37,727 nucleotides of DNA. It comes from Candidatus Iainarchaeum sp. (GTDB lineage Archaea > Iainarchaeota > Iainarchaeia > Iainarchaeales > DTGL01). The stretch covers positions 1-37,727 of the forward strand of contig JAGGVE010000018.1 in assembly GCA_021163505.1 (NCBI GenBank). The letters run 5' to 3'. The notes beneath the pieces are model-generated. The model searched no databases and had not been told where the DNA came from. It saw only the letters and a list, made by a program, of their open reading frames with translations. Positions within the stretch are counted from its first letter, which is position 1. Each line of letters begins with the position of its first letter. This document shows, one piece after another, positions 15,659-23,545 of the stretch. Position numbers and translations under genes: made by a program.

Positions 15659-16756
15659 ATGCCAGAGCGCGAAGAGCTTGAAACAGTTGATATGAAAAAG
15701 GTCGAAAAGATCGTAGAAAAGATGCGAAAGAAGTATTCTGAGCAAGGTGTTAAAGCATACGGTGCAGGCGAATATGAGCAGCTAAGAGGGCTTATCATTG
15801 AAGGAAAAGTAAGTCCGCTTGAGATTCAAAAAATAGAGGATCTGAAAGAGCACGATTCGAAAACGGTGAGTTTTTTAGGTAAATTATATCTAAGCCTTGG
15901 AGCTATCACAAAGCCGATATTTGGCCTATTCAGTAAATTCCCCCTCGCAAAAAAACTTGAGCTTGATTTATATTCAGCAAACATGAAGTTCTCTGCAAAG
16001 CAGTGGTTGGCTTTGGCTACTATTACTGCATTACTTTCATTCATCACTGCTCTCGGCATATTGCTACTTATATCAACTTTTACTGGCTTCCCTTTGGTGC
16101 TTGTATTTGCGCTTGCGGTATTCATATTTTTCTTCTCAGCAACAGTTATGCTTCTCGTACCCAAGCAGCGTGCGGAAGCTCGTGGAAGAGCAATAAGTGC
16201 CGAGCTACCATTCGCCTTAAGGCATATAGCAACACAGCTCAGTGCAGGCATAGGCCTTTATAGAACATTGCAGGCAGTTGCAAAAGCTGACTATGGGCCA
16301 TTAAGCGAAGAGTTTGCCAGAACTATTGCTGAAATAGAAGAAGGAACAGATACGCAAGATGCATTGAGGCATCTAGCTTTGCGTACAAAATCAATCGCAT
16401 TGAGAAATGCGATGATGCACACTATAAGAGCACTAAAAACTGGCGGCAATCTTTCCGATGTAATGAACGATATTGCTGAAGATGTGGCATTTCAGTTAAG
16501 GGTGAATATGCAGGAGTTTGGTCAAAAGATGAACTACTTGGGTGTTATATTTATTTTCTTAGCGATTGTATTCCCAGTATTTGTGGCAATTCTCGGTAGC
16601 ATAAGAAACGCCCCACTAAGCTCCGCACAGATGGGTGTTTCGTTTTCGATAATTCCCCTCAGTGTAGATACGATGATGCTTATTTATTTCCTTATAATGC
16701 CTGCAATACTCATATGGTTTTTTATTTTTATAAAAATGATTCAACCACATGCGTAG
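15659..16756 (+). CDS. TadC/ArlJ-like pilus platform membrane protein, first copy
   Basis: Polytopic platform protein of the type II secretion F (T2SSF/TadC) family, about 365 residues; it couples the ATPase to pilin insertion. The first 90 residues are cytosolic and charged. Paired transmembrane helices follow around residues 120-168, then the conserved cytosolic T2SSF domain (LPFALRHIATQLSAGIGLYRTLQAVAKADYGPLSEEFARTI, EIEEGTDTQDALRHLA, TGGNLSDVMNDIAEDV). Two or three further helices lie at the C-terminus. The start is the ATG at 15659, preceded by GAGGTG with a 5-nt gap; the track's GTG at 15653 overlaps that site. It begins 12 nt after the ATPase stop and is followed 8 nt later by its paralogue. 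Confidence 0.92.
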   Translation: MPEREELETVDMKKVEKIVEKMRKKYSEQGVKAYGAGEYEQLRGLIIEGKVSPLEIQKIEDLKEHDSKTVSFLGKLYLSLGAITKPIFGLFSKFPLAKKLELDLYSANMKFSAKQWLALATITALLSFITALGILLLISTFTGFPLVLVFALAVFIFFFSATVMLLVPKQRAEARGRAISAELPFALRHIATQLSAGIGLYRTLQAVAKADYGPLSEEFARTIAEIEEGTDTQDALRHLALRTKSIALRNAMMHTIRALKTGGNLSDVMNDIAEDVAFQLRVNMQEFGQKMNYLGVIFIFLAIVFPVFVAILGSIRNAPLSSAQMGVSFSIIPLSVDTMMLIYFLIMPAILIWFFIFIKMIQPHA

Positions 16757-16764
16757 GTGATTAA

Positions 16765-17751
16765 GTGCTAAAAGAAACATGGAATAATTACAGAGAATAT
16801 CTAAGGGAAATAAAGTGGCCTTTTGAGCCTAAAACATGGTTAATTATTAGTATAATTTTAGCAATTGCTTTAGGAGTTGCAACTTGGATACTTGTTGGAA
16901 TATTGCAAATAATCCCAATGAGGTTTGTGCACAGCGTGCTTTTTTCAATAATAATTTTAATAGTTACGCTGGATATCACACTTACTTACCCCTATTTGCT
17001 CGCCGTTAGGAGAATATCGCAAATTGAGGATGCTTTGCCGGATGCATTCAAACAAATGGCAGATACCCTTAAAGCTGGCGGTACTTTTGAATACGCACTG
17101 CGGAGCGTTAGTTCTGCCGAGTATGGACCGCTCACTGAAGAAACCAATCTTATCCTCCGCAGGCTCGAAGAAGGTGAAAACCTTGAGAATTCAATGCGTG
17201 CTTTTGCAAATAATGTAAACAGCAAGGTTGTGAAACGAGCTGTGACAATTATATTAGATTCTATCGCTGCCGGTGCAAGTCTGGCAGATATTTTAGATGA
17301 GATTGCCGATGATGTGAGAGCAACACATAGAATAATGCGCGAGCGAAAAAGCAGCACATTAATGCAAGTGCTTTTCATGGTAACCGCTGGTACAATTGTG
17401 GCGCCTTTCATATTTGGCCTTGTAACAACCATAGTTGAATTCTTTATGTCCCAGTCCATCTCGGCATTTAATATCATTCAAAGCGTAAGCATAACTGAAA
17501 CCACAATGCTCTGCGGAGCCGCTGTGGGGAATCCTGACAAAACAGTGTATTGGAACTGCATTAAAGAGAGCATAACGATGCTGCTTGTGTGTTATATCAT
17601 AATAGAAGCCATCGCAGTAGGCTTTATGGTATCAATGATTCGCGAAGGAAACGCAAACAAAAGTTTTATATATATCCCTGTATTTTTATTAATAGCATAT
17701 CTAGTATATTATATAAGCTATATATTCACAGTAGGGTTCTTCGGGAGGTAA
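16765..17751 (+). CDS. TadC/ArlJ-like pilus platform membrane protein, second copy
   Basis: Second T2SSF/TadC protein, 328 residues. It has the same architecture as the upstream copy without the long N-terminal extension: two helices around residues 25-80, a cytosolic domain (LPDAFKQMADTLKAGGTFEYALRSVSSAEYGPLTEETN, LRRLEEGENLENSMRAFA, AAGASLADILDEIADDV) and four C-terminal hydrophobic segments. The GTG start is preceded by AGGTGATT. Tandem TadC copies are usual in Tad systems (TadB and TadC), where they form a heteromeric platform; the same is inferred here. It lies immediately upstream of the first pilin gene. Confidence 0.92.
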   Translation: MLKETWNNYREYLREIKWPFEPKTWLIISIILAIALGVATWILVGILQIIPMRFVHSVLFSIIILIVTLDITLTYPYLLAVRRISQIEDALPDAFKQMADTLKAGGTFEYALRSVSSAEYGPLTEETNLILRRLEEGENLENSMRAFANNVNSKVVKRAVTIILDSIAAGASLADILDEIADDVRATHRIMRERKSSTLMQVLFMVTAGTIVAPFIFGLVTTIVEFFMSQSISAFNIIQSVSITETTMLCGAAVGNPDKTVYWNCIKESITMLLVCYIIIEAIAVGFMVSMIREGNANKSFIYIPVFLLIAYLVYYISYIFTVGFFGR

Positions 17752-17756
17752 TATAT

Positions 17757-17906
17757 ATGTGGAAAGATGAGAAAGCACAAACTTCGATGGAGTATCTTTT
17801 AGTACTTGGCGGCGCAGTAGCTACTGCTACCGTAGTTGGTCTATATTTAAAGAGCATACCAAAAACAGCCGGACCCCAAATAAAAAAAGCGGCACAAAAC
17901 CCTTAA
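17757..17906 (+). CDS. Class III signal peptide pilin-like protein, 49 aa
   Basis: A very small archaeal pilin visible only as the tail of a longer track ORF. The ATG at 17757 follows GGGAGGT with a good gap. The N-terminus is the class III (DUF361-type) signal KAQTSMEYLLVLGG: cleavage is expected just before Gln, with Glu at mature position 5 and then about 18 hydrophobic residues. Only about 18 residues (SIPKTAGPQIKKAAQNP) follow the helix. The mature protein is therefore almost just the assembly helix, about 42 residues. It is a candidate major pilin or filament core because it is first after the platform genes. Next gene follows after 12 nt. Confidence 0.85.
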   Translation: MWKDEKAQTSMEYLLVLGGAVATATVVGLYLKSIPKTAGPQIKKAAQNP

Positions 17907-17918
17907 GGAGGTGCACGG

Positions 17919-18206
17919 ATGATAAATAAAGGCCAAGGTGCTTTAGAATACCTAATCCTGATTGGAGCAGCGGTACTTGTAGCAACAGTTGTGATATATT
18001 TCTTAGTGTGGAGTGTGACATCACAAAAATGCCAAACAGCCAAAGCCCAGTGGGAATTACAATGCAATCAGATAATGTTGAAAGAGCAATGCGAGGGCAA
18101 CATGGGCGACATATATGATGGTTATGCAGGAAACGAGTGCGAATGGGATAGTACCAACGCAAGGTGTGTTCTAAAAGCAGGCGTTTTGCCACCAGAGTGT
18201 CAATAA
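17919..18206 (+). CDS. Class III signal peptide protein with Cys-rich C-terminal domain
   Basis: Pilin-like protein of 95 residues. The signal KGQGALEYLILIGAAVL fits the class III pattern with cleavage before Gln and Glu at +5. The mature head contains six cysteines, enough for three disulphides, and ends with CEWDSTNARCV followed by a short tail with a last Cys. The C-x-W-D-x6-C-V pattern recurs in the next gene at identical spacing. AAGGAGGTG precedes the ATG with a 6-nt gap. It probably forms a minor or tip pilin exposed outside. I recognise the signal, not the head domain. Confidence 0.85.
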   Translation: MINKGQGALEYLILIGAAVLVATVVIYFLVWSVTSQKCQTAKAQWELQCNQIMLKEQCEGNMGDIYDGYAGNECEWDSTNARCVLKAGVLPPECQ

Positions 18207-18219
18207 AGAAGGTTATTTA

Positions 18220-18492
18220 TTGGTGGGAACGATTGAGAAAGGTTTCATAAACTTTACGGCATTTCTTGAGTATTCAATTATTGCAGGCGTTGGCATAATA
18301 GTGGCAATAATGCTATTCATAACTTTGGGGTACGGTGTAAAGGAGAAGGTTTCAGAAACTCGCCAAGCTACAAGGTTAATGATATGTCCAAAGGCATTCA
18401 TCCCAAGCAACTGTAATGCGCTTGATATTGACGGGGATGGAAAAGAAGATTGTGTATGGGATGTGAAACGAAAGGTGTGTGTGCCAAAATGA
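18220..18492 (+). CDS. Pilin-like single-helix protein with Cys-rich tail
   Basis: Protein of 89-90 residues with a hydrophobic N-terminal helix (FTAFLEYSIIAGVGIIVAIMLF). A Glu-Tyr sits at the start of the helix as in pilins, but the canonical Gln at the cleavage site is not evident. The outer part has four cysteines, an aspartate-rich loop (DIDGDGKED) resembling calcium-binding repeats, and CVWDVKRKVCV matching the C-x-W-D-x6-C-V motif of the preceding gene. The start is the TTG at 18220 or the GTG at 18223, with AAGG upstream. Its stop overlaps the next start as ATGA. It is likely a partner minor pilin; calcium binding is inference. Confidence 0.72.
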   Translation: MVGTIEKGFINFTAFLEYSIIAGVGIIVAIMLFITLGYGVKEKVSETRQATRLMICPKAFIPSNCNALDIDGDGKEDCVWDVKRKVCVPK

Positions 18493-18668
18493 TGTTTTTT
18501 GAAGAAAAAGCGCAGGTTGCCTTTGATTATCTCATTTTGCTTACCTTCGTTTTAGCTCTCGTTATTGCGGTTTCTGTTCTTATAATGTATCTTAAAACTG
18601 TTGCAGAGGAAGCAGTTACAAAAGCAGGGAACATAAGAACATCTTTGCTCTCATCCTTAATGCGCTAG
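18489..18668 (+). CDS. Class III signal peptide pilin-like protein, 59 aa
   Basis: Small protein whose ATG overlaps the previous stop codon (ATGA), implying coupled translation. The N-terminus MMFFEEKAQVAFDYLILL resembles a class III signal: Ala-Gln cleavage site, then Asp rather than Glu at +5, and about 20 hydrophobic residues. About 25 mostly helical residues follow, with no Cys. Like the 49-aa pilin it is nearly all helix. The track starts it 13 residues too early, inside the previous gene. Asp in place of Glu5 is conservative but unusual. Confidence 0.78.
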   Translation: MMFFEEKAQVAFDYLILLTFVLALVIAVSVLIMYLKTVAEEAVTKAGNIRTSLLSSLMR

Positions 18669-18676
18669 GTGCTCCG

Positions 18677-19618
18677 ATGTGGCAGATGCTCGCATTCACT
18701 ATTTCATTATTTGGGCTTGTAATTGCAACCTATACTGATCTGAAAGAAAGAATTGTACCAAATAAGCTCAATCTTTTTCTGGTAAGTTCCGGGTTGTTAA
18801 TACACCTATCTTTTTCTTATTTGAATAATAATTGGTCACTCTTTGGTTATGCTATATTTGCGCTTATTTATTCTTTTCTGTTTGCGTATTTTCTTTATAG
18901 AATTGGGGCCTGGGCTGGTGGCGATGTAAAGCTCTTTACTGCTTTGGCTGCATTGAATCCAGTGAATCCTTTCATTGTGAGATTCTTTGGATTTAATGGA
19001 ACAGCTATCAGCATGCCGCTCTTCCCAATAGAATTATTTGTTCTTACTATATTTGCAATGTTGCCAATAAATATTGTTATATTATTTAAGCGAGCAGATT
19101 CGAGCACAAGGAAACACCTCTTGTTTTTGCTTTCAATCCCTATTTCCCTTTGGGTTTGCAGCATTGCAATTCCAATCAAAATGGTTAGCACACTATTTGC
19201 AACACTTTCGTTTTTTGGTTTTATTTATTTCATATTCGCTTGCTACTTCGCAGGCAAAGTCATCCTAACCAAAAAAATAAAAATAAGTGAACTGCAAGAA
19301 GGCGATATACCTGCAGAATCCATACGAATTGTAGATGGAAAAGTGATTAGGGAAAAAGGTTTTAATATAAAAAAGCTTATTAATTACTTAGCTCAACATA
19401 AAATAGGGAACGGCAAGCAAGGAGATGAAATAGTGAGCCCATTAAAAGCCCGTGGAGTTACTGAAGAAGAGATTATAAAGCTAAAAGAGCTTGTGAACAA
19501 AAAAATGCTCGAGGATTCTATATATATAAAAGAGTCCGCCCCTATGGTCCCAGCAATTCTAACAGCTTATATCGTTTTGAATATTTCGGGTGATATCTTA
19601 TGGATTTTAGCCGCTTGA
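18677..19618 (+). CDS. Prepilin/prearchaellin peptidase (A24 family)
   Basis: Membrane aspartyl protease of 313 residues that removes class III signal peptides from the neighbouring pilins. The two catalytic aspartates are visible: Asp21 in YTDLKERIVPNK and Asp83 in WAGGDVKLF (GxGD-type motif). About seven hydrophobic helices precede a cytosolic insertion (EGDIPAESIRIVDGKVI, ARGVTEEEIIKLKELV) found in longer archaeal members, and one last helix ends the protein. RBS GGTG lies 6 nt before the ATG. Its end overlaps the next pilin gene by 19 nt. Encoding the peptidase inside the pilin cluster supports a dedicated system. Confidence 0.92.
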   Translation: MWQMLAFTISLFGLVIATYTDLKERIVPNKLNLFLVSSGLLIHLSFSYLNNNWSLFGYAIFALIYSFLFAYFLYRIGAWAGGDVKLFTALAALNPVNPFIVRFFGFNGTAISMPLFPIELFVLTIFAMLPINIVILFKRADSSTRKHLLFLLSIPISLWVCSIAIPIKMVSTLFATLSFFGFIYFIFACYFAGKVILTKKIKISELQEGDIPAESIRIVDGKVIREKGFNIKKLINYLAQHKIGNGKQGDEIVSPLKARGVTEEEIIKLKELVNKKMLEDSIYIKESAPMVPAILTAYIVLNISGDILWILAA

Positions 19619-20121
19619 ATAAAAGAGGTCAGACATCTATTGAATTTCTTTTCCTTTTCCTCATAATGCTGATATATGTAAATACAATAGTATATCCTAA
19701 CATGAATATCTCACGAGCATATATAGAAGACACCCACAGAGTAGGGCAGGCAAGGCTTGCAATCAAACAGATTGCAAACGCGGTTACGGAAGTTGCAGCA
19801 TCAAGTGGAGAAAGCAAACAAACATTATATGTATTTTTAGATTCCAACACAGAGCTTATCTGCGATGAAACAAATAATAAGATACAGTTCGAGGTTGGAA
19901 TGAACACAGAAGCAAAGGTATCTTCACCCAACCCTGGAGAAAATGAATGTGATAATACGACCTGCTATGGAGTCGAATATCTTTCTCTACCAACTGGAAT
20001 TACTTTAGACTGCGGAAACTTTAACAATAATGTACAAACAACAGGAGACTACTCCGCTAAATTTAAGATAGAGGTGTACAAGGATCCGACAGGGAAGGTG
20101 AAATTCAATGTTGTTATCTAA
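19600..20121 (+). CDS. Class III signal peptide protein, larger pilin-like
   Basis: Protein of 173 residues with signal RLNKRGQTSIEFLFLFLIML: Gly-Gln cleavage site and Glu at +5. The mature part has a long N-terminal helix (THRVGQARLAIKQIANAVTEVAAS) followed by beta-rich sequence with four cysteines (ELICDE, ENECDNTTCYG, TLDCGNF). This is the archaellin/pilin-like layout with a globular beta domain outside. GGTGAT sits 5 nt before the ATG, inside the end of the peptidase gene. It is probably a minor pilin or adhesin-like subunit. The head domain was not recognised. Confidence 0.8.
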   Translation: MDFSRLNKRGQTSIEFLFLFLIMLIYVNTIVYPNMNISRAYIEDTHRVGQARLAIKQIANAVTEVAASSGESKQTLYVFLDSNTELICDETNNKIQFEVGMNTEAKVSSPNPGENECDNTTCYGVEYLSLPTGITLDCGNFNNNVQTTGDYSAKFKIEVYKDPTGKVKFNVVI

Positions 20122-20467
20122 AAGAGCACAATCATCCTTTGAGATGATAATGGTAACTGGGATAATAATTATGTTAGCGCTCACTATAACCTCCTATCTG
20201 CCGAAGGTTGGAGTAAGCACAGGCATAATTTCTGTGCTTAAATCTGAAACCCTGAAAGAATTGAGTAAAGAGGACAAGTTCTATTTTATAGAAGGGATTG
20301 ACCCGCCCGAAGGCATTGGTGGTGATGGCAAAGTTGTTGTGAGAATCGGCGGCGGAGACAAAAGCGCGGTTGAGGCACGGATTGTGGGCATCGCTAGTAC
20401 ATTGGAAGATTTAAACTTTTACCATACCGCCAATATAATAGTGGAGCAGGCTTGGCCTTATAACTAA
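20108..20467 (+). CDS. Class III signal peptide-like protein, last gene of pilus operon
   Basis: Protein of 119 residues with N-terminus LLSKRAQSSFEMIMVTGIII: Ala-Gln cleavage site, Glu at +5 and a hydrophobic helix. The remaining 75 residues are predicted beta-rich (GGDGKVVVRIGGGDKSAVEARIVG) without cysteines. AAGGTGAAATTC precedes the ATG, which overlaps the previous gene by 14 nt. Only six bases separate its stop from the convergent mcm stop, so it ends the operon. Likely a minor pilin. Confidence 0.78.
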   Translation: MLLSKRAQSSFEMIMVTGIIIMLALTITSYLPKVGVSTGIISVLKSETLKELSKEDKFYFIEGIDPPEGIGGDGKVVVRIGGGDKSAVEARIVGIASTLEDLNFYHTANIIVEQAWPYN

Positions 20468-20473
20468 TTAGCA

Positions 20474-22582
20474 CTAATCTCGCTGTGTTGGTTTTACAAA
20501 TCCGTATCTTGGTCTATAGATTTCGCCTTTTCTTTCCAGTTTGTTTAGGAGATCTTCAACCTTCTCTCTATCCAGACCAAACTGTGAAGCCTCAGCGATA
20601 ACATCATCTACAGCAACGTTGTCTTGCTGTTTTGCTTTTTCCTTTATAATGGCAAGCAGCTTTCTCATATTCTCCAGCTGTGTATGGGTCTGGCCAGATA
20701 TTATAAGGTCTATATCTATTTTCCCAGTTTCTGGATCTGTTACAACATCTTTCAATGAGCGTTTAAGCAGTCTTATTGCGCGCTCAGCATCCTGCTTTTC
20801 CACAACATTACTGAGCCTTACTCTTGCAGACGCTTCGCTTAATCTAATCAGACCTTCAAGCTGCCTGTGAGTAGCTGCATAAGAGCCTTCCTGCTTTCCC
20901 CTCTCACGCAGACCAACATAGAATTCTGCAAGAGTTTCTATCGCTTCCTTGGAAAGGGTAGGGAAAACCTTTTGTCTTGCGTAAGAGATATATTTCCGCA
21001 ATAGGTCAGGCTCTATTACTGGCTGTGTAAAGGCTTTGATCTGTTCCTCCTCTTTCTTTTTTAGCTTCTTTCCCGTAAGCTGTGATTGTAAAAGCTTTTC
21101 TCCTGCTTGGTGAGTTTTTAGTATAAAGTTTGCTATTTCAGTATCACGAGTCCTATCCAGCACATCTTTTATCATGAAGAATAGGTCAAAGCGTGAAATC
21201 AGAGTTGGGGGCAAATCTATCTGCTCTATAAGTGGTTCGTATTGTTCAAACCTAGAGAACTTTGGATTAGCAGCAGCTAAAATACTTGTATCGGTTTTGA
21301 AGCGTGCTATAATCCCCGCTTTTGCAACGCTAACAGTGCCTTGCTCCATGGCTTCATGTAGAGCGGAGCGTTCGTCAGCAGGCATTTTATCGAGCTCATC
21401 CACCATGGCAACACCGCCACTAGCAAGCACCAAGGCGCCTGCTTTAAGGGTCCAGCTACCTTCGCCAAATTCATCCTTAACTGCGCTCGCTGTTAGGCCA
21501 ACTCCACTTGTGGTTTTACCGCCAACATAAATACTTTTAGGGGCGATTGCATTGGCGGACATTAAAATCTGACTTTTTGCAGTCCCTGGATCGCCAACAA
21601 GCAAAATGTGGATGTTTCCTCTTATGGCTTGCGTTGGTAAAACCTTCTTTACGCCGCCAAATAGCTGCAGAACAATGGCTTCTTTTACATCCTCATGTCC
21701 ATAAATGCTCGGTGCAATGCTATTTATGAGCTTTTCATATATTTCAGGGTCCTTTGCAAGCTCTCTTATTTTTTCTTCTTCTTCTGGCGTTATATCTATC
21801 TCTTCAAATTCCTGTTGCGTTTGCTCTAAATAAATGCATTCCAAATATCTGCCAAAAACTGGTTTTGCAGCTTTTGCAGGAGCAAGGCGAAGCACACCAA
21901 CAAGCACAACCTTTTCGCCCGGCAAAACCTTGTTAACCAAATCATCAGAGACATAAATGTCAAGTGTAGTGGGCTGCTCACTTCCCTTCAGCACCTCTAA
22001 AGGCTCCTGAATCTGTATCTTTTGATAGTCCACAAACTTTGATTGTTCTTCAACAAGAGAAAAATCCTTATGGCGACACTCACACATAGCTGGCTGAATA
22101 ATGGTCTGGCCTGATTGCGGGACTCTGTATACATTGCCACACCTATTGCAACGCCACACAGCAAGCTTCAATTTTGGCAGAACATCAGTTATCTGTTTTA
22201 TAACGCCCTCAACACAAATAAGCCTGTTGATATGGTTAGCACTCAGATTCCTGAGAAGAATCTTGCGATCTTCTGGTAGATTGAAAACCCGTATATGCAC
22301 GCTGAAATCTTTTACATCCAAAGTAGGCAGCTCAATGCGTTTTAAAGCTAAACGCGCTGCTTCAAGAAGTGTATCTGGCTTTTCAAGCAGCTCATCGGCT
22401 AAGCTGTAATCAAACTTTTCAAGCTCCGCAAAGTCTATGAATAAGGAGCGCTTTTCGGGATAGGTTTCTGCCAAGTGTTCTATCTCCTTACGATACCGCG
22501 TTTCAAAGAAGTTTTGGAATTTTTCAACCAGCGGACTTTCTTCAGAAAGTACTTCTTCGGTGCTTGAAAGTTTTAATGGCAT
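20474..22582 (-). CDS. mcm: Minichromosome maintenance (MCM) replicative helicase
   Basis: The archaeal replicative helicase, about 702 residues, acting as a hexamer at the fork. The N-terminal domain has a zinc-binding stretch (WRCNRCGNVYRVPQ with CECRH). The AAA+ core has Walker A (LVGDPGTAKSQIL), KTTSGVGLTASAVKDEFG, Walker B (GVAMVDELDKM), sensor 1 (SILAAANPKFSRFE) and the arginine finger (LISRFDLFF). A C-terminal winged-helix segment (VDDVIAEASQFGLDREKVEDLLNKLERKG) completes it. The track starts at a TTG at 22594. A TATA box at 22602-22612 places transcription start near 22582, exactly at the in-frame ATG, so I chose that leaderless start. No intein is seen. Confidence 0.95.
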   Translation of the reverse strand: MPLKLSSTEEVLSEESPLVEKFQNFFETRYRKEIEHLAETYPEKRSLFIDFAELEKFDYSLADELLEKPDTLLEAARLALKRIELPTLDVKDFSVHIRVFNLPEDRKILLRNLSANHINRLICVEGVIKQITDVLPKLKLAVWRCNRCGNVYRVPQSGQTIIQPAMCECRHKDFSLVEEQSKFVDYQKIQIQEPLEVLKGSEQPTTLDIYVSDDLVNKVLPGEKVVLVGVLRLAPAKAAKPVFGRYLECIYLEQTQQEFEEIDITPEEEEKIRELAKDPEIYEKLINSIAPSIYGHEDVKEAIVLQLFGGVKKVLPTQAIRGNIHILLVGDPGTAKSQILMSANAIAPKSIYVGGKTTSGVGLTASAVKDEFGEGSWTLKAGALVLASGGVAMVDELDKMPADERSALHEAMEQGTVSVAKAGIIARFKTDTSILAAANPKFSRFEQYEPLIEQIDLPPTLISRFDLFFMIKDVLDRTRDTEIANFILKTHQAGEKLLQSQLTGKKLKKKEEEQIKAFTQPVIEPDLLRKYISYARQKVFPTLSKEAIETLAEFYVGLRERGKQEGSYAATHRQLEGLIRLSEASARVRLSNVVEKQDAERAIRLLKRSLKDVVTDPETGKIDIDLIISGQTHTQLENMRKLLAIIKEKAKQQDNVAVDDVIAEASQFGLDREKVEDLLNKLERKGEIYRPRYGFVKPTQRD

Positions 22583-22601
22583 ATTCTCACTCAACTTAGC
22601 G

Positions 22602-22612
22602 CTTTTAAATAA
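22602..22612 (-). promoter_or_regulatory. TATA box of mcm
   Basis: The minus strand reads TTATTTAAAAG, centred 25 nt from the ATG at 22582. The spacing fits a leaderless transcript and argues against the TTG at 22594. Confidence 0.5.
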
Positions 22613-22748
22613 AATTAAACTTTTTAGAGCTTAGTTCCGATGAAAACAATCTTTAAAAGCAGTGTTGAGAGCGAGAACTGAAGATGTTGGAATCTTAATA
22701 ATTAGAGCGATGTTTTTAATTTATTTTTATGGAGTTTGAAATTCAAAC

Positions 22749-23375
22749 CTAACAAAGCGTTTTCTTTGGCTTTCCTGGGACTATATGGTGTTCTCTACAA
22801 CGAGCTTCGTAAAGCTCTTCGCTACCGACTATTATTAGGGGGCTATCATAGGGCGCAGGTTTTCCATCAATTAGGCGCTGTGTGAAATAGGCCTCTTTAC
22901 CACAGATGCGCTCCTTGCCATTTTTATCTTTTAGCTTATATGTGCATATTGCATGCAACTTATCAACGTGATCGCTTAATGCAATCATATCTGCAACTGT
23001 TCTTCTTGAGTCGCGGAAAGGAAAAGGTTCGCCTCTAAAGTCTAGGTTCAGACATGCGAGTATTACTCTAATATTGCGAGAGGCAAGCTCCAATGCAACA
23101 TCAATGATCTCATCATCCAAGAATTGAATTTCGTCTACGCCTATTACTTCTGTATTCGGTTCAAGCTTCTCAAGAATCTCACGGCTTTTATTTATTGGGA
23201 TAGCATCTATTATTCTTTTATCATGCGAATATATGCAGTTCTCCCCGCCTCGAAAGTCCAAAGCAGGAGTAAATACCTGCACTTTCTGGCCAGCGATCAT
23301 CGCTCTGCGAATTCTCCTTATAAGCTCCTCAGATTTGCCGCTAAACATTGGCCCGGTAATCATTTCAATTGGCAT
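22749..23375 (-). CDS. tdk: Thymidine kinase, type II
   Basis: Salvage enzyme phosphorylating thymidine with ATP, 208 residues, normal for the type II family. Walker A is GPMFSGKS near the N-terminus, the Walker B-like motif is VIGVDEIQFLDD with the catalytic Glu region, and CLNLDFRGEPF and AYFTQRL shape the thymidine-binding lasso. Zinc ligands appear as a Cys pair flanking CTYKLKDKNGKERICG and at ARCREHH near the C-terminus. GGAGATGT lies upstream of the ATG and a TATTTAAAG box near 23410. The gene stands alone between mcm and metG. Presence in only some archaea suggests gain by transfer or differential loss. Confidence 0.94.
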   Translation of the reverse strand: MPIEMITGPMFSGKSEELIRRIRRAMIAGQKVQVFTPALDFRGGENCIYSHDKRIIDAIPINKSREILEKLEPNTEVIGVDEIQFLDDEIIDVALELASRNIRVILACLNLDFRGEPFPFRDSRRTVADMIALSDHVDKLHAICTYKLKDKNGKERICGKEAYFTQRLIDGKPAPYDSPLIIVGSEELYEARCREHHIVPGKPKKTLC

Positions 23376-23545
23376 AGCACATCTCCATTAAATTCCAGAA
23401 GCATTTTCTTTAAATAGCTTATTTTCAAAAGCACCCAAAGAATAATCTTTTCTTTATTGGAATAATACAGCAAAAAAATCAATGTTTTAAAGATTTTTAG
23501 GTAAAAATAGGTGTTGAGTTACCGTTCTTGAAGCGAGGTGTTGTT

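Noticed and set aside
14632-15798. 388-aa minus-strand ORF opposite the pilus ATPase
   Set aside because: Shadow of a gene with full family motifs on the plus strand; no homology-like features.
13814-20467. Archaellum (arl) operon
   Set aside because: No arlC/D/E/F/G/H genes or classic archaellins; two TadC proteins and small pilins fit a Tad/type IV pilus instead.
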